A stretch of 64,000 bases of DNA from Candidatus Zixiibacteriota bacterium (GTDB taxonomy: Bacteria > Zixibacteria > MSB-5A5 > JAABVY01 > JAHJOQ01): NCBI GenBank assembly GCA_018820315.1, contig JAHJOQ010000059.1:1-64000 (forward strand), written 5' to 3'. Under the pieces are notes generated by a model. It was not told the origin of the DNA. It searched no databases and saw only the letters and a list, made by a program, of their open reading frames with translations. Of this stretch, positions 1-9,167 are shown piece after piece (position 1 is the first letter of the stretch; each line of letters opens with the position of its first letter). The position numbers were made by a program, and so were the translations under genes.

Positions 1-213
1 GATGCTGCATCCAGACCTGTAGAACTCAGAATTTTCAATACTCTCGGTCAGGCTGTGACCACTCTCGTCGAGGGCGATCTGCAGCCCGGAGTGCATCACT
101 TCACATGGAATGGCAGAGACTCTTACGGCGAAGAGGTTGCCAGCGGTGTCTACTTCTATCGCCTTACTGTAGATGACGCCCGCTCCACCAAGAAAATGGT
201 GTTGATGAAGTAG
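1..213 (+). CDS. C-terminal fragment of an exported protein with a type IX-like sorting domain (5' truncated)
   Basis: The first frame is open from base 1 to a TAG at 211-213, giving the last 70 residues of a protein whose start lies upstream of the window. The piece has the FlgD-Ig-like fold pattern of type IX secretion type A C-terminal domains: 'VELRIFNTLGQ', then 'HHFTWNGRDSYGEEVASGVY', then 'FYRLTV' and a final 'KKMVLMK'. In Bacteroidota such a tail directs passage through the type IX pore and is removed by the PorU sortase, and porU/porV-like genes lie at the other end of this window. What the missing N-terminal part does cannot be told. Confidence 0.85.
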   Translation, partial: DAASRPVELRIFNTLGQAVTTLVEGDLQPGVHHFTWNGRDSYGEEVASGVYFYRLTVDDARSTKKMVLMK

Positions 214-393
214 AGCTCGATTGCGTATCATATCTGCAGACAGACTTCAATCCGGCAACTCCACGGAACTCACACTTTCGAATAACGTATGGAATCATGG
301 GCAATAGTGCTGGCTCAACTGGAGAACAATGACCTTGACACCATGTATCCAATTTCATAAGTTTCGTGTGAATCCAAGGGAGGGAGAGAGATT

Positions 394-1101
394 ATGAGAA
401 TTCAACTTAGCCTAATTCTGTTACTGTCGCTTCTGGCGGTGATCCTCATGCCATCAGTCACCCTTGCCGGTAAGGACGATGCAGGTGAAAAGATTGGCGA
501 TTCGGTTTATGTGGATAACAAGTTCGGGTTTTCGTTTGAGAAGCCGGCCACCTGGAAATTCAAGGATATTCACAAGAATAAGGACGTCGAAAGGGTGCTT
601 CTGCTTCAAGATAATCCGACCGTCCCGGCGCGCTATACCAGATTTCGGCAGCTTTTCACACAGCCGCAGATCACAGTTCTGGCATGCGAGATTGACCAGA
701 ACCCCAAGGAATATATGGACTTCCTTCTTGCGGAGGACGGGAAAGACGATCTGAAGAAGAAGGCCTTGGACAAGTTTCTGCTGTTTCAACAGGATTCCAA
801 ATATACTTTCGAGCCGCAACGACCAAGGTCTGTGAAAGTCGGTGGTCACCACGGTATCAAGATCGTCGGCAAGAAGCAGTACTCATATCAGACGGAAGAG
901 ACTGGCGCAATGTCCGATTATTTGTTCGGATATATCTATATCATAAATGCTGAGAATGGCCTTGTAGTAATGGAATTTGTTTGTGAAAGAGAGATTCAGG
1001 AGCAACTGGAACCCGATTTCGATTTCTTGATCAGTAGCTTCACGTTCACGGATAGCGATAAGGACAGCGACGTTAAGGATAGTGATTCGACGGAGGAATA
1101 G
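394..1101 (+). CDS. Exported hypothetical protein
   Basis: A 235-residue protein that begins with a clear signal peptide (MRIQLSLILLLSLLAVILMP, cleavage probably after 'TLAG'). The purine-rich GGGAGGGAGAG about 8 bases before the ATG supports this start. The mature part begins with 'YVDNKFGFSFEKPATWKF', a pattern seen in PsbP/DUF1795-like and other periplasmic proteins of unknown role, and ends in a low-complexity acidic tail rich in Asp, Ser and Lys. No catalytic motif is visible. It stands 70 bases ahead of lapA and may be transcribed with it. The function is unknown; a periplasmic or lipoprotein-associated role is only a guess from the signal peptide. Confidence 0.75.
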   Translation: MRIQLSLILLLSLLAVILMPSVTLAGKDDAGEKIGDSVYVDNKFGFSFEKPATWKFKDIHKNKDVERVLLLQDNPTVPARYTRFRQLFTQPQITVLACEIDQNPKEYMDFLLAEDGKDDLKKKALDKFLLFQQDSKYTFEPQRPRSVKVGGHHGIKIVGKKQYSYQTEETGAMSDYLFGYIYIINAENGLVVMEFVCEREIQEQLEPDFDFLISSFTFTDSDKDSDVKDSDSTEE

Positions 1102-1174
1102 GAATACCCGGCTTTTTGTTTGACAATGCGCCAATGCACGGATAGTATTCAGGAGTTCGGGTAAAGGAGGAACC

Positions 1175-1501
1175 ATGTGGGCAGTTAGATACTTGCTGCT
1201 GTTGATTCTGATAGTGCTGATCCTGGGCTTCGCGATTTTGAATTCATCTCAGAGGGTGTTTATCAATCTCCCGACTCGTCTGATTCCGGATGTGCCGCTG
1301 ACGGTCGTGATGTTGAGTGCCTTCTGCGTCGGAATTCTGGTCAGCTTCATTTTGACAGTGGCGCAGACGATGAAGATGTCGAGTGATGTGCGGGCAAGTC
1401 GCAGGAAAGTACACCAATTGGAAATGGAACTTGCGGCACTGAGAAACCGCTCGCTTGAAGACGTTGACACGCTTGATGAAAGTGAGGTCAGGCAGGAATG
1501 A
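1175..1501 (+). CDS. lapA: LapA-domain inner-membrane protein
   Basis: A 108-residue protein with two hydrophobic segments (about residues 5-22 and 42-62) separated by the 'NSSQRVFINLP' stretch typical of LapA/DUF1049 proteins, followed by a charged coiled-coil tail. In E. coli, LapA works with LapB in regulating lipopolysaccharide synthesis through LpxC turnover. The ATG has an excellent AAAGGAGG ribosome site. The stop codon overlaps the start of the next gene by four bases (ATGA), so the two are translationally coupled. Recognition rests on topology, the central motif and the lapB-like neighbour. Confidence 0.8.
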   Translation: MWAVRYLLLLILIVLILGFAILNSSQRVFINLPTRLIPDVPLTVVMLSAFCVGILVSFILTVAQTMKMSSDVRASRRKVHQLEMELAALRNRSLEDVDTLDESEVRQE

Positions 1502-2556
1502 CCACATTCTGGTGGATAGTGATTTTCATGATTGTTGTCGCGTCTGCGGCGGCCGCGTATTACTTCTATGTCCGTCGATCATCCAAGGAAAAGCCTGCAT
1601 CTGATGAGAGTTATGTCGAAGCTTTGAGGGCTTTGCTCGACGGCAACCAGACACTCGCATTTCTCAAGCTCAAAGAGACAGTCACGGGCGATTCGAACAA
1701 CATTGATGCATATTTGAGGCTTGTGGCCCTCTTCCGTCAGCGCGGCATGCATTCGAAGGCACTTCAGTTGAGCACAGATCTCAGCCTGCGGCAGACCATA
1801 GGTCCTGCTGACAAAGTGCGGGTACTCTACAGCCTCGCTGATGACCATCTTGCGGCCGGAAGGCTCGAAGCGGCGGAAGGCATACTTCAAAATCTGGCCC
1901 AGATGAGTGGGCAGAAGAGCACGGCGACGAAGAAGCTTGTCGAGCTATATGAGCGAATGGAGCGCTGGGAGGACGCGTTTAAAACGGGCCATGAATTCCT
2001 GAATCTCTCGCGAGAGCGTGACAAGTCATCACTTGCGAAATACAAACTCAGGTTGGGCGAGAGGATGATGGCGAATGGCGACCTTCACAAGGCAAGACTG
2101 GAATTCAAGGAAGCTCTTAAGCTCGATCCGAAGTCGGCAGAGGCAGTGCTCGGACTGGGCGATGCCTATGAGAAAGAAGGGCGACTCGAGGATGCAGTCA
2201 AAGCCTGGCGTCAGATGATTGATGTAAGCCCGACCAAGGCTGAGCTAGTGTTCGGCAGATTGAAAAAAGCACTCTTCGATCTCGGACGCTTCGGTGAAAT
2301 CGAGGATTTGTACAACAAGGTTCTTGAGCGCGACAAAGATAATCTTGCCGCGCTGACCGGTCTGGCGACTTTGGCCGAGAAGAAGGGCGACACATTGCTG
2401 GCAGTCGAGACTTACAATCAGATATTGGAGACGAAACCGGATTATCGTCCTGCGCTCGCCGGACTTCTCAAACTATACCGCGATGAGAAGAAATTCGGCG
2501 AAGCGGCTCAGGTCATTGAGCGAACCGTCAAGACACTCCTTCCCATCGACAAATAG
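1498..2556 (+). CDS. LapB-like membrane-anchored TPR protein lacking the rubredoxin domain
   Basis: The 352-residue protein starts with one membrane segment (residues 4-23, ending YYFYVRR) and then consists of TPR units, clearest at about residues 180-330 ('ARLEFKEALKLDPKSAEAV', 'ALTGLATLAEKKGDTLLAVE'). Order and spacing match E. coli LapB (YciM), the adaptor that links LPS synthesis to FtsH-mediated LpxC degradation. E. coli LapB ends in a C-terminal rubredoxin-type metal site needed for function. This protein has no cysteine and stops after the TPRs. It is coupled to lapA by a four-base overlap. It is probably the LapB counterpart, but the missing metal site makes an identical mechanism uncertain, so no symbol is assigned. 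Confidence 0.75.
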   Translation: MTTFWWIVIFMIVVASAAAAYYFYVRRSSKEKPASDESYVEALRALLDGNQTLAFLKLKETVTGDSNNIDAYLRLVALFRQRGMHSKALQLSTDLSLRQTIGPADKVRVLYSLADDHLAAGRLEAAEGILQNLAQMSGQKSTATKKLVELYERMERWEDAFKTGHEFLNLSRERDKSSLAKYKLRLGERMMANGDLHKARLEFKEALKLDPKSAEAVLGLGDAYEKEGRLEDAVKAWRQMIDVSPTKAELVFGRLKKALFDLGRFGEIEDLYNKVLERDKDNLAALTGLATLAEKKGDTLLAVETYNQILETKPDYRPALAGLLKLYRDEKKFGEAAQVIERTVKTLLPIDK

Positions 2557-2567
2557 ACGGCTCCGAC

Positions 2568-3584
2568 ATGCGATTCATCACACGCACAGAAATCATGGTG
2601 GCCGCAGTTGTTGCGGCCTCCTCTGTTTTAATTACTTCCGTTGCCATAGGCAGTCGATACGATACCGTGGAGGAGCTTATCATGCGAGGAGAGCTTCTCG
2701 ACGCAGAAGTCAGCCTTAACGATGTTCTTCGAGACGATTTCATCGATGCCGAAGGATTCTACTATCATTCAAGGCTCGAGGCCAGAGGAGATGTGGCAGT
2801 AGTAGACTTGCAGAAAGGCCTCAGTCTCTGCGAGGATAACTGCTCGGACATTGTCGTCGAACTGGTCGCCGCCTACTACGCGCAGAAACGGTATCAGGAT
2901 GCAGTGGGGATATACAAGTCGCACAGAAAGAAGGTGGAGGTTGCTCCTGCCAGCCTGAAGTTCTTCTGGCTGGCTGGTATGTCATATATGAGGCTTGGAG
3001 AGTACAAGTCGGCTGAGAATGTGTTCAAGGATATTGAGAAGAAGTTCGAGGATGTTCATCTATCCGGATGGGGATCTCTCGGCTGCGGAAGCGTTGAAGC
3101 CAGAAAGGGAGAATTTGGTGATGCGGATTCCGACTTCCGGTCTTTGATTTCATCTGGCGGAGAGGTCTCTGCACTTTCTATTTACAACAGATCCTATTTA
3201 GCTGCCCAGGCGGGTGATCAGGAGAGCGGGTTGTTTGGATACAACCTGCTTGATGAGCGCTTTGGTCGATTTATTGGGAGCGATGAGCTTGCCGGGCTGA
3301 TTACGGCTAAGAAGCCGAACGACCAGTCCGGGCAGTCCACTCTCTCGCCAGACACTACTTACACGATCGAAATGGGTGTGTTCAGCGACAAGTCGGAAGC
3401 TGACAAGCTCGTTGGCCAGCTCAAAGCCTCAAAATGGTCAGTGGATCTCGAAAGCTCATTCTCCGGCGACAATCGGTACTGGACTGTCAGGGTCGGAATC
3501 TTCAGATCGCAGCAGGCCGCTGCAAAAACAAAAGACAAGCTCGAAAGCCTGTTTCCGGGCAGCTACCGCGTGGTTATGAGATAG
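2568..3584 (+). CDS. TPR and SPOR-domain protein
   Basis: A 338-residue protein with an N-terminal membrane segment or signal anchor (about residues 8-27), TPR-like helical repeats through about residue 215, and a C-terminal SPOR domain (about residues 262-338) with its two half-repeats 'YTIEMGVFSDKSEADKLVGQ' and 'YWTVRVGIFRSQQAAAKTKD'. SPOR domains bind denuded peptidoglycan at division sites, so a periplasmic envelope or division role is likely. It starts 11 bases after the lapB-like gene, with no strong ribosome site. Its TAG stop shares its last base with the GTG start of mutS. It is therefore probably part of a long operon running from lapA to miaA. Confidence 0.8.
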   Translation: MRFITRTEIMVAAVVAASSVLITSVAIGSRYDTVEELIMRGELLDAEVSLNDVLRDDFIDAEGFYYHSRLEARGDVAVVDLQKGLSLCEDNCSDIVVELVAAYYAQKRYQDAVGIYKSHRKKVEVAPASLKFFWLAGMSYMRLGEYKSAENVFKDIEKKFEDVHLSGWGSLGCGSVEARKGEFGDADSDFRSLISSGGEVSALSIYNRSYLAAQAGDQESGLFGYNLLDERFGRFIGSDELAGLITAKKPNDQSGQSTLSPDTTYTIEMGVFSDKSEADKLVGQLKASKWSVDLESSFSGDNRYWTVRVGIFRSQQAAAKTKDKLESLFPGSYRVVMR

Positions 3585-6187
3585 TGGCTGACAAGCTCAC
3601 ACCATTGATGGAGCAATATAACCGGATCAAGAGAGAATATCCGGATAAGATACTCTTCTTCAGGATGGGTGATTTCTATGAGATGTTTGGTGAGGATGCC
3701 CGGAAGGCCGCGCCGATACTCGGGATTGCCCTGACTTCTCGCGCTCACGGCAAGAACGGCGATATCCCATTGGCAGGGGTGCCGTATCATGCTGCCGAGA
3801 AATATCTCACGAAGCTGATCGCAGCCGGCGAGAAAGTCGTTATTTGCGAGCAGACTGAAGATCCGAAACTCGCCAAGGGTTTGGTCAAGCGTGAAGTCAT
3901 CGAGATTATCACACCAGGGACCGTGGCACTTGACGGCGCCCTGCCGATCGATGCCAACAACTATCTTGTCGCTGTATGCGAGGAAAACGGTCGAGTTGGA
4001 CTCGCGGTAGCCGATCTTTCCACCGGTGAGTTTTCTGTAGAGGAGCCGGGGAGCAGGGACATTGCGGACCGCCTGATGAACTTGCAGCCTGCCGAAATAC
4101 TGATGCCTGAGAATTCGGACGTGATTCGGGATGCTGTCAGCAAGCTCGATCTCAAGTCTGCAAGGACGATTATCGAAGGATGGAAGTTCGATCGGCAATA
4201 TGCTACCGAAAAGCTGACCCAACACTTCGGCGTCATGTCGCTCGATGGATTCGGCATCGAAGATCTCAGTTGCGGGGTTTCCGCAGCGGGCGCAGTAATA
4301 GCCTATCTCAACGAGACTAAGATGGGTGCGCTGAAACACATCGGTAAAATCTCTCGCACCTCCGCGAGAAACATCATGTTTCTCGACAACGCGACAGTGA
4401 CGAATCTCGAGATTGTCACAGCTTCCGATGGCGTCAATTCACTCTATAAGCATCTCAACCAGACTCGCACTCCGATGGGGAGCAGGCTGTTTCGTAAGTG
4501 GCTGATTTCACCACTGATCGATAAGAAGGGCATCCTCTCACGACAAGATGCGGTGGCTGAGCTTCTCGATGAGAAATCGACGAGGAAATCACTTTCACAA
4601 ATTCTTACTGAGATCTCGGATCTCGAGAGAATCGCAGGACGACTCGGATCGCTACGAGCAACACCGAGAGACCTCATCAGTTTAAAACATTCCATCGAGG
4701 CATGCCTGAAACTGAAAAGTGAAACATCGCAACTTCTGTCGAATCTCTTTGCGTCGCTCGACATAGCTCCAGAAATGCTTGCACAAGTTGCGGATTTGAT
4801 CGAAAGATCAATAGTCGATCAACCGCCGCTGGTGGCGCATGATGGCGGCATCATCAAGCCGGGCTATGACGAGTCACTGGATCAGATGAAGACTGAAATC
4901 AGTTCCTCAAAAGACTGGATCGCATCGCTTCAAAAACGAGAGCGTGAAAGAACCGGCATCCCGGTGCTCAAGGTTGGCTATAATAAGGTGTTCGGTTACT
5001 ATATCGAGGTTACTCGACCGCATCTGTCGAAAGTCCCGGGTGAATATATACGCAAGCAGACACTTGTCTCTGCCGAGCGATTCATCACTCCTGATCTGAA
5101 GGAAAAAGAGGATATCGTGCTCAGGGCCGAGGAGAAAATCAACGGACATGAACAGAGATTGTTCGAAAAGATTCGTGATGAGCTCTCCAACAGCACAGCC
5201 CTGATTCAGACTTCTGCATTGTTCGTTGCTATTATCGATACAATCGTCTCGCTGGCGAACGTTGCGGAGAAACAGAGGTACAAGAAGCCGGAAATAAACG
5301 AGTCGACACTTCTCAAGATCGAAGGAGGTCGCCATCCGGTGCTCGAGAATATACTCTCATCCGGGAGCTTCGTGCCCAACGATACCGAGATCGACGCTGG
5401 CAGGTCACAGATACAAATCATCACCGGTCCGAACATGGCGGGCAAGTCGACCTATCTCAGACAGGTCGGATTGATCGTACTTATGGCTCAAGTAGGGTCG
5501 TTCGTACCGGCGGAAAGCGCTTCGATTGGAATTGTCGATCGCATTTTCACAAGGGTCGGCGCGGCAGACAAACTGACGCTTGGTCAATCGACATTCCTGG
5601 TGGAGATGAATGAGACAGCCAATATCCTCAACAATGCGACATCCAGGAGTCTGATTCTGCTCGATGAGGTTGGTCGGGGAACGTCGACCTATGACGGGCT
5701 TTCTATAGCCTGGTCGGTAGCCGAATATCTTCACGAGACGCCGAATCGGCAGGCACGCACGCTCTTTGCCACGCACTATCATGAGCTAACCGAATTGGCC
5801 GCGAGATTCAAACGTGTCAGAAATTATCAGGTGGCAGTGCGCGAGTGGCAGGATCAGATCATATTCATTCGCAAGATAATACCGGGTGGCTGCGACGACA
5901 GCTATGGCATCGAAGTGGCGCGGCTCGCCGGGCTTCCGAAAGATGTGACCGACCGTGCGAACATCGTTTTGCGACTGATCGAATCGGGGACATTCTTCTC
6001 TCCTAGTGAGAAAGAGAGTGCTGAAACGACCGACAAGGATCTGTTTGCATTTAAATATGGTAACTCGAACAAGATCAGAGATAGAGTGTTTGATAAGATA
6101 AAGAACATTAGTCCGGAGCAGATGACACCTCTCGAAGCGTTGAATCTCCTGGCTGAACTCAAGCGAGCTGCTGACGATGACTCATAA
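3584..6187 (+). CDS. mutS: DNA mismatch repair protein MutS
   Basis: An 867-residue mismatch-recognition ATPase. The N-terminal mismatch-binding motif GDFYEMF sits near residue 28, the Walker A motif GPNMAGKST near 615, and the Walker B region LLDEVGRGTSTYDG near 692, followed by the composite-site 'FATHYHEL'. The reading frame is open further upstream, but the start is taken as GTG 3584, which overlaps the previous stop (TAGTG). It retains the conserved 'TPLMEQY' entry into domain I, while everything upstream overlaps the SPOR gene and does not look like MutS. ATG 3608 is an alternative. The last 11 bases overlap mutL, a tight coupling of two proteins that act in the same repair complex. Confidence 0.97.
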   Translation: MADKLTPLMEQYNRIKREYPDKILFFRMGDFYEMFGEDARKAAPILGIALTSRAHGKNGDIPLAGVPYHAAEKYLTKLIAAGEKVVICEQTEDPKLAKGLVKREVIEIITPGTVALDGALPIDANNYLVAVCEENGRVGLAVADLSTGEFSVEEPGSRDIADRLMNLQPAEILMPENSDVIRDAVSKLDLKSARTIIEGWKFDRQYATEKLTQHFGVMSLDGFGIEDLSCGVSAAGAVIAYLNETKMGALKHIGKISRTSARNIMFLDNATVTNLEIVTASDGVNSLYKHLNQTRTPMGSRLFRKWLISPLIDKKGILSRQDAVAELLDEKSTRKSLSQILTEISDLERIAGRLGSLRATPRDLISLKHSIEACLKLKSETSQLLSNLFASLDIAPEMLAQVADLIERSIVDQPPLVAHDGGIIKPGYDESLDQMKTEISSSKDWIASLQKRERERTGIPVLKVGYNKVFGYYIEVTRPHLSKVPGEYIRKQTLVSAERFITPDLKEKEDIVLRAEEKINGHEQRLFEKIRDELSNSTALIQTSALFVAIIDTIVSLANVAEKQRYKKPEINESTLLKIEGGRHPVLENILSSGSFVPNDTEIDAGRSQIQIITGPNMAGKSTYLRQVGLIVLMAQVGSFVPAESASIGIVDRIFTRVGAADKLTLGQSTFLVEMNETANILNNATSRSLILLDEVGRGTSTYDGLSIAWSVAEYLHETPNRQARTLFATHYHELTELAARFKRVRNYQVAVREWQDQIIFIRKIIPGGCDDSYGIEVARLAGLPKDVTDRANIVLRLIESGTFFSPSEKESAETTDKDLFAFKYGNSNKIRDRVFDKIKNISPEQMTPLEALNLLAELKRAADDDS

Positions 6188-8027
6188 GATCCAGGTACTT
6201 CCGGATAGCCTCATAAACAAAATCGCAGCGGGCGAAGTTGTGGAGCGACCTGCCTCCGTTGTCAAGGAGCTGCTTGAGAACTCAATTGACGCAGAAGCGC
6301 ATAATATCAGGGTTGAGATCGAAAGTGGCGGTGTCAAGCTCATCAAGGTGAGTGATGACGGCGTCGGCATGTCTCCGGAGGGGGCGAAGCTTTCGCTCAC
6401 GAGACATGCCACCAGCAAGATTGGATCTGTCGATGATCTTTTCGCGATCTCGACTCTCGGATTCCGGGGAGAAGCGCTTCCGTCTATCGCCTCCGTGTCG
6501 ATGTTTCAGCTTGTGAGCAGGTCTGCGGAATTCTCCGATGGAATAAAGATATCGGTCCAAGGGGGCGCAGTGAAATCTGCTGCGCCACTGGGTGCCCCTC
6601 AGGGTACGACAGTCGAGGTCAGAGAGTTGTTCTTCAACTTGCCTGCGCGACGCAAATTTCTCAAATCTGTGACCACTGAGACGAGACAAATCATTCAGAC
6701 AGTGACTGCACTTGCCCTGGCTAATCCCGGGATAGGCTTCGAGTTGGTATCCGATGGGCGGGCATTGTTCGACTATCCTCCGGTCAAGAGTCTTGCCCAG
6801 CGGATTTGTGATGCTTACGGAGAGAATCTCTTCGGGCGATTCCTGACATTCGATGAGGATGCCGGCCCTGTGAAAGTTGCGGGGTTCCTGTCTGCACCGG
6901 CAGACGCGAAGCGTCACCGAATGGAGACTCGCTTCTTCGTCAATAGAAGAGCCATCACTTCGAAGATAGTCCACGCGGCTGTCATGTCGGCGTACGGCGA
7001 ACTTCTTCCGAAAGGCTGCTATCCGCAAGGGGCGTTGTTTATCGAGATTTCGCCCGAACTCATAGATGTCAACGTTTCGCCGACGAAAAACGAGGTGCGG
7101 TTTAATGATGAGCGGTCACTGTATCACATTCTCTATCACACCGTATCGGCGGCGGTCAGCAACCCAAAGGTGATTCCCGAAGTCGCGTCCGATGCCGACG
7201 ATGGGACAACACGGGAGTATGTCGAACGAGCCAAATCAGCGGTCAAGACTTTCCTCAATTCGCATGAGCAGAAGACATCAAATGCCAGCCAGACCTTCAT
7301 GCCGCTCGATGATCGCTCCATGCCGAGTGTCGAGCGATCACGAGCAACTCATCCCACTTCCGGGCGAACGTTCGAGTCGGAGGCCTCACAGAATCCAGCA
7401 GGCACATCTAATGACCAAGCCCTCGTGGGCGGTGCGCAGCATCCAGGCGTTCAGTCGACTGTCAGGCCGTACCGGCTTGTCGGATTTTCCGATCTCTACA
7501 TAGTAGCACTTTCGGCGGAAGCCATTTTCATCGTGGATCAGCATGCTGCGCATGAGCGGATTCTCTACGAGAAAGCGCTCGCGGCATTTGACCGCTCGCA
7601 GCTCGTGTCTCAGAAGCTCCTGTTCCCGGTGAACATCGAACTCGATCCTGCATCTTATCAGGTAGCGGAGGCTACTATGGATGAATTGAACTCACTCGGG
7701 TTTGAAATAAAGCCGTTTGGAGCAAGAAGCGTGGCCATTTATGCGACCCCTGCCGTCGCTCGCGGCGTGAATCCGGAAAAGATATATCGAAATATCATCG
7801 ATGATCTCGACGGAGTTGAGTCAGAAGGGGAGAAGATTCACAAGAAGGTCGCCCAGAGCTTTGCGTGTCGTGCGGCCTTCATGGCGGGAGATCGCCTGAC
7901 CGAACAGGAGATGTCTGCGCTTGTCTCAGATTTGTTCACCTGTCGAAACCCATATGTCTGTCCGCATGGCCGCCCGACTCTAATCAAACTGAGCAAGACT
8001 GAGCTGGAGAAGCGCTTTGGCCGATAG
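6177..8027 (+). CDS. mutL: DNA mismatch repair endonuclease MutL
   Basis: A 616-residue GHKL ATPase with all N-terminal motifs: ELLENSIDA (near 32), DDGVGM, TRHATSKI and GFRGEALPSI. The C-terminal half carries the metal-binding endonuclease motif DQHAAHERILYE (DQHA-x2-E-x4-E, near residue 459), the 'ACRAAFMAGD' motif, the 'CPHGRP' motif and a terminal FGR. This is therefore the nicking type of MutL found in bacteria that lack MutH, rather than the E. coli type. The middle (about 340-425) is a polar, poorly conserved linker. It overlaps mutS upstream and miaA downstream. Confidence 0.97.
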   Translation: MTHKIQVLPDSLINKIAAGEVVERPASVVKELLENSIDAEAHNIRVEIESGGVKLIKVSDDGVGMSPEGAKLSLTRHATSKIGSVDDLFAISTLGFRGEALPSIASVSMFQLVSRSAEFSDGIKISVQGGAVKSAAPLGAPQGTTVEVRELFFNLPARRKFLKSVTTETRQIIQTVTALALANPGIGFELVSDGRALFDYPPVKSLAQRICDAYGENLFGRFLTFDEDAGPVKVAGFLSAPADAKRHRMETRFFVNRRAITSKIVHAAVMSAYGELLPKGCYPQGALFIEISPELIDVNVSPTKNEVRFNDERSLYHILYHTVSAAVSNPKVIPEVASDADDGTTREYVERAKSAVKTFLNSHEQKTSNASQTFMPLDDRSMPSVERSRATHPTSGRTFESEASQNPAGTSNDQALVGGAQHPGVQSTVRPYRLVGFSDLYIVALSAEAIFIVDQHAAHERILYEKALAAFDRSQLVSQKLLFPVNIELDPASYQVAEATMDELNSLGFEIKPFGARSVAIYATPAVARGVNPEKIYRNIIDDLDGVESEGEKIHKKVAQSFACRAAFMAGDRLTEQEMSALVSDLFTCRNPYVCPHGRPTLIKLSKTELEKRFGR

Positions 8028-8946
8028 CAGTCTGCCTCGTGTTCTGACCCTCTTCGGTCCAACCGCGATTGGCAAGACATCGATTGCGATCGAGTTGGCA
8101 GACCGCCTGAACGGTGAAATCGTGTCCTGTGATTCCCGTCAGGTCTTCAAGTTCCTCGACATCGGAACAGCGAAACCGACTCCTGCTGAGCGGGATAAGG
8201 CCAGGTTTCATCTTGTGGACATAGTTCCTCCGGATCATTTCCTGAATGCGTATCGTTTCCGACTTCTCGCCAGCGATGCGATTCGAGATATCCTCAAGAG
8301 AGAGAAAACCCCCATAATGACGGTCGGAACCGGTATGTATCTTAAGGCACTGACGGATGGCATCTTCGAGGCTCCCGATGCAGATCAGGAGCTGCGTTCC
8401 GGATTGGAGAAGATCGCCGATACAAACGGTCTGGAGGCGCTTCATCGACGGCTGGCAGATGTTGACCCCGAGGCGGCATCGGCCCTCTCGATAAACGACA
8501 GAGTGAGGATAATTCGAGCATTGGAATTGTATAACCTTTCGGGTAAAACCAGATCAGAGTTGCAGGATGAACGACAGCTCGATCCGTTGCCTTATTCATT
8601 TGTGTTCGCAGGGCTTTCGCTCGAGCGGAAGGCGCTGTATGACAGGATAGATCGTCGCTGCGAGGAGATGCTCGAAAGCGGTTTAATTGCCGAAGCTAAG
8701 TCCTTGAGGGAAAATAGTGTGCTGAGTGATTCGATAGCTGCCAAAGTAGTTGGTTACAGTGAGGCTTATCAGTATCTTGATAAGCTCTGCTCTCTTGAGG
8801 AAATGATGAAGAAATTCAAGCAAGCCACCCGGAATTATGCCAAGAGGCAACTTACGTGGTTCCGCAAACATCCCGGGACTGATCCGTTTGACATTCGCGA
8901 TAACGGATTGATTGATAAGATATTAGAACAATTTTGGGATGCCTGA
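8017..8946 (+). CDS. miaA: tRNA dimethylallyltransferase MiaA
   Basis: A 309-residue enzyme that adds a dimethylallyl group to A37 of tRNAs reading UNN codons. It has the P-loop GPTAIGKTS at residues 14-22, followed by 'IVSCDSRQVFKFLDIGTAKP', the family's substrate-binding signature, and the C-terminal 'ATRNYAKRQLTWFRK' helix. The start is a TTG overlapping the last 11 bases of mutL, with GGAGA about eight bases upstream. Overlapping or adjacent mutL-miaA is a very common arrangement. The tRNA-Leu(UAA) at 43591 would be one of its substrates. Confidence 0.96.
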   Translation: MADSSLPRVLTLFGPTAIGKTSIAIELADRLNGEIVSCDSRQVFKFLDIGTAKPTPAERDKARFHLVDIVPPDHFLNAYRFRLLASDAIRDILKREKTPIMTVGTGMYLKALTDGIFEAPDADQELRSGLEKIADTNGLEALHRRLADVDPEAASALSINDRVRIIRALELYNLSGKTRSELQDERQLDPLPYSFVFAGLSLERKALYDRIDRRCEEMLESGLIAEAKSLRENSVLSDSIAAKVVGYSEAYQYLDKLCSLEEMMKKFKQATRNYAKRQLTWFRKHPGTDPFDIRDNGLIDKILEQFWDA

Positions 8947-9030
8947 CTGATTGACTCGAAAATAGACAGGTACTTTTGTATCAAGTTGATGCATGATTAC
9001 CGATAAAGTAAAATAGCGTAAAGATTTATG

Positions 9031-9060
9031 TTGACAAGCCGAATTGATAAAAAGTATTAT
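9031..9060 (+). promoter_or_regulatory. Sigma-70-type promoter of the transglycosylase gene
   Basis: TTGACA at 9031-9036 is followed after 18 bases by TATTAT at 9055-9060. That is a perfect -35 and a five-of-six -10 in the 220-base gap between miaA and the transglycosylase gene at 9168. Confidence 0.55.
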
Positions 9061-9167
9061 AGCGTTGACTGTCAAGGAGTTGTAGCTTGCCACCAAATGT
9101 CGGCTGCAACAACTTCTCTGATCGGTCAGCTAAACTTGCTGACAACTGGGTTGGTATAGGGGTAGTT

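Noticed and set aside
3434-3583. Extended N-terminus of MutS from the longer open frame
   Set aside because: The extra residues overlap the SPOR gene, are not MutS-like, and a GTG overlapping the previous stop gives the normal start.
3563-4339. Long minus-strand frame opposite mutS
   Set aside because: It shadows the confident mutS gene, has no ribosome site and its composition follows the codons of the other strand.
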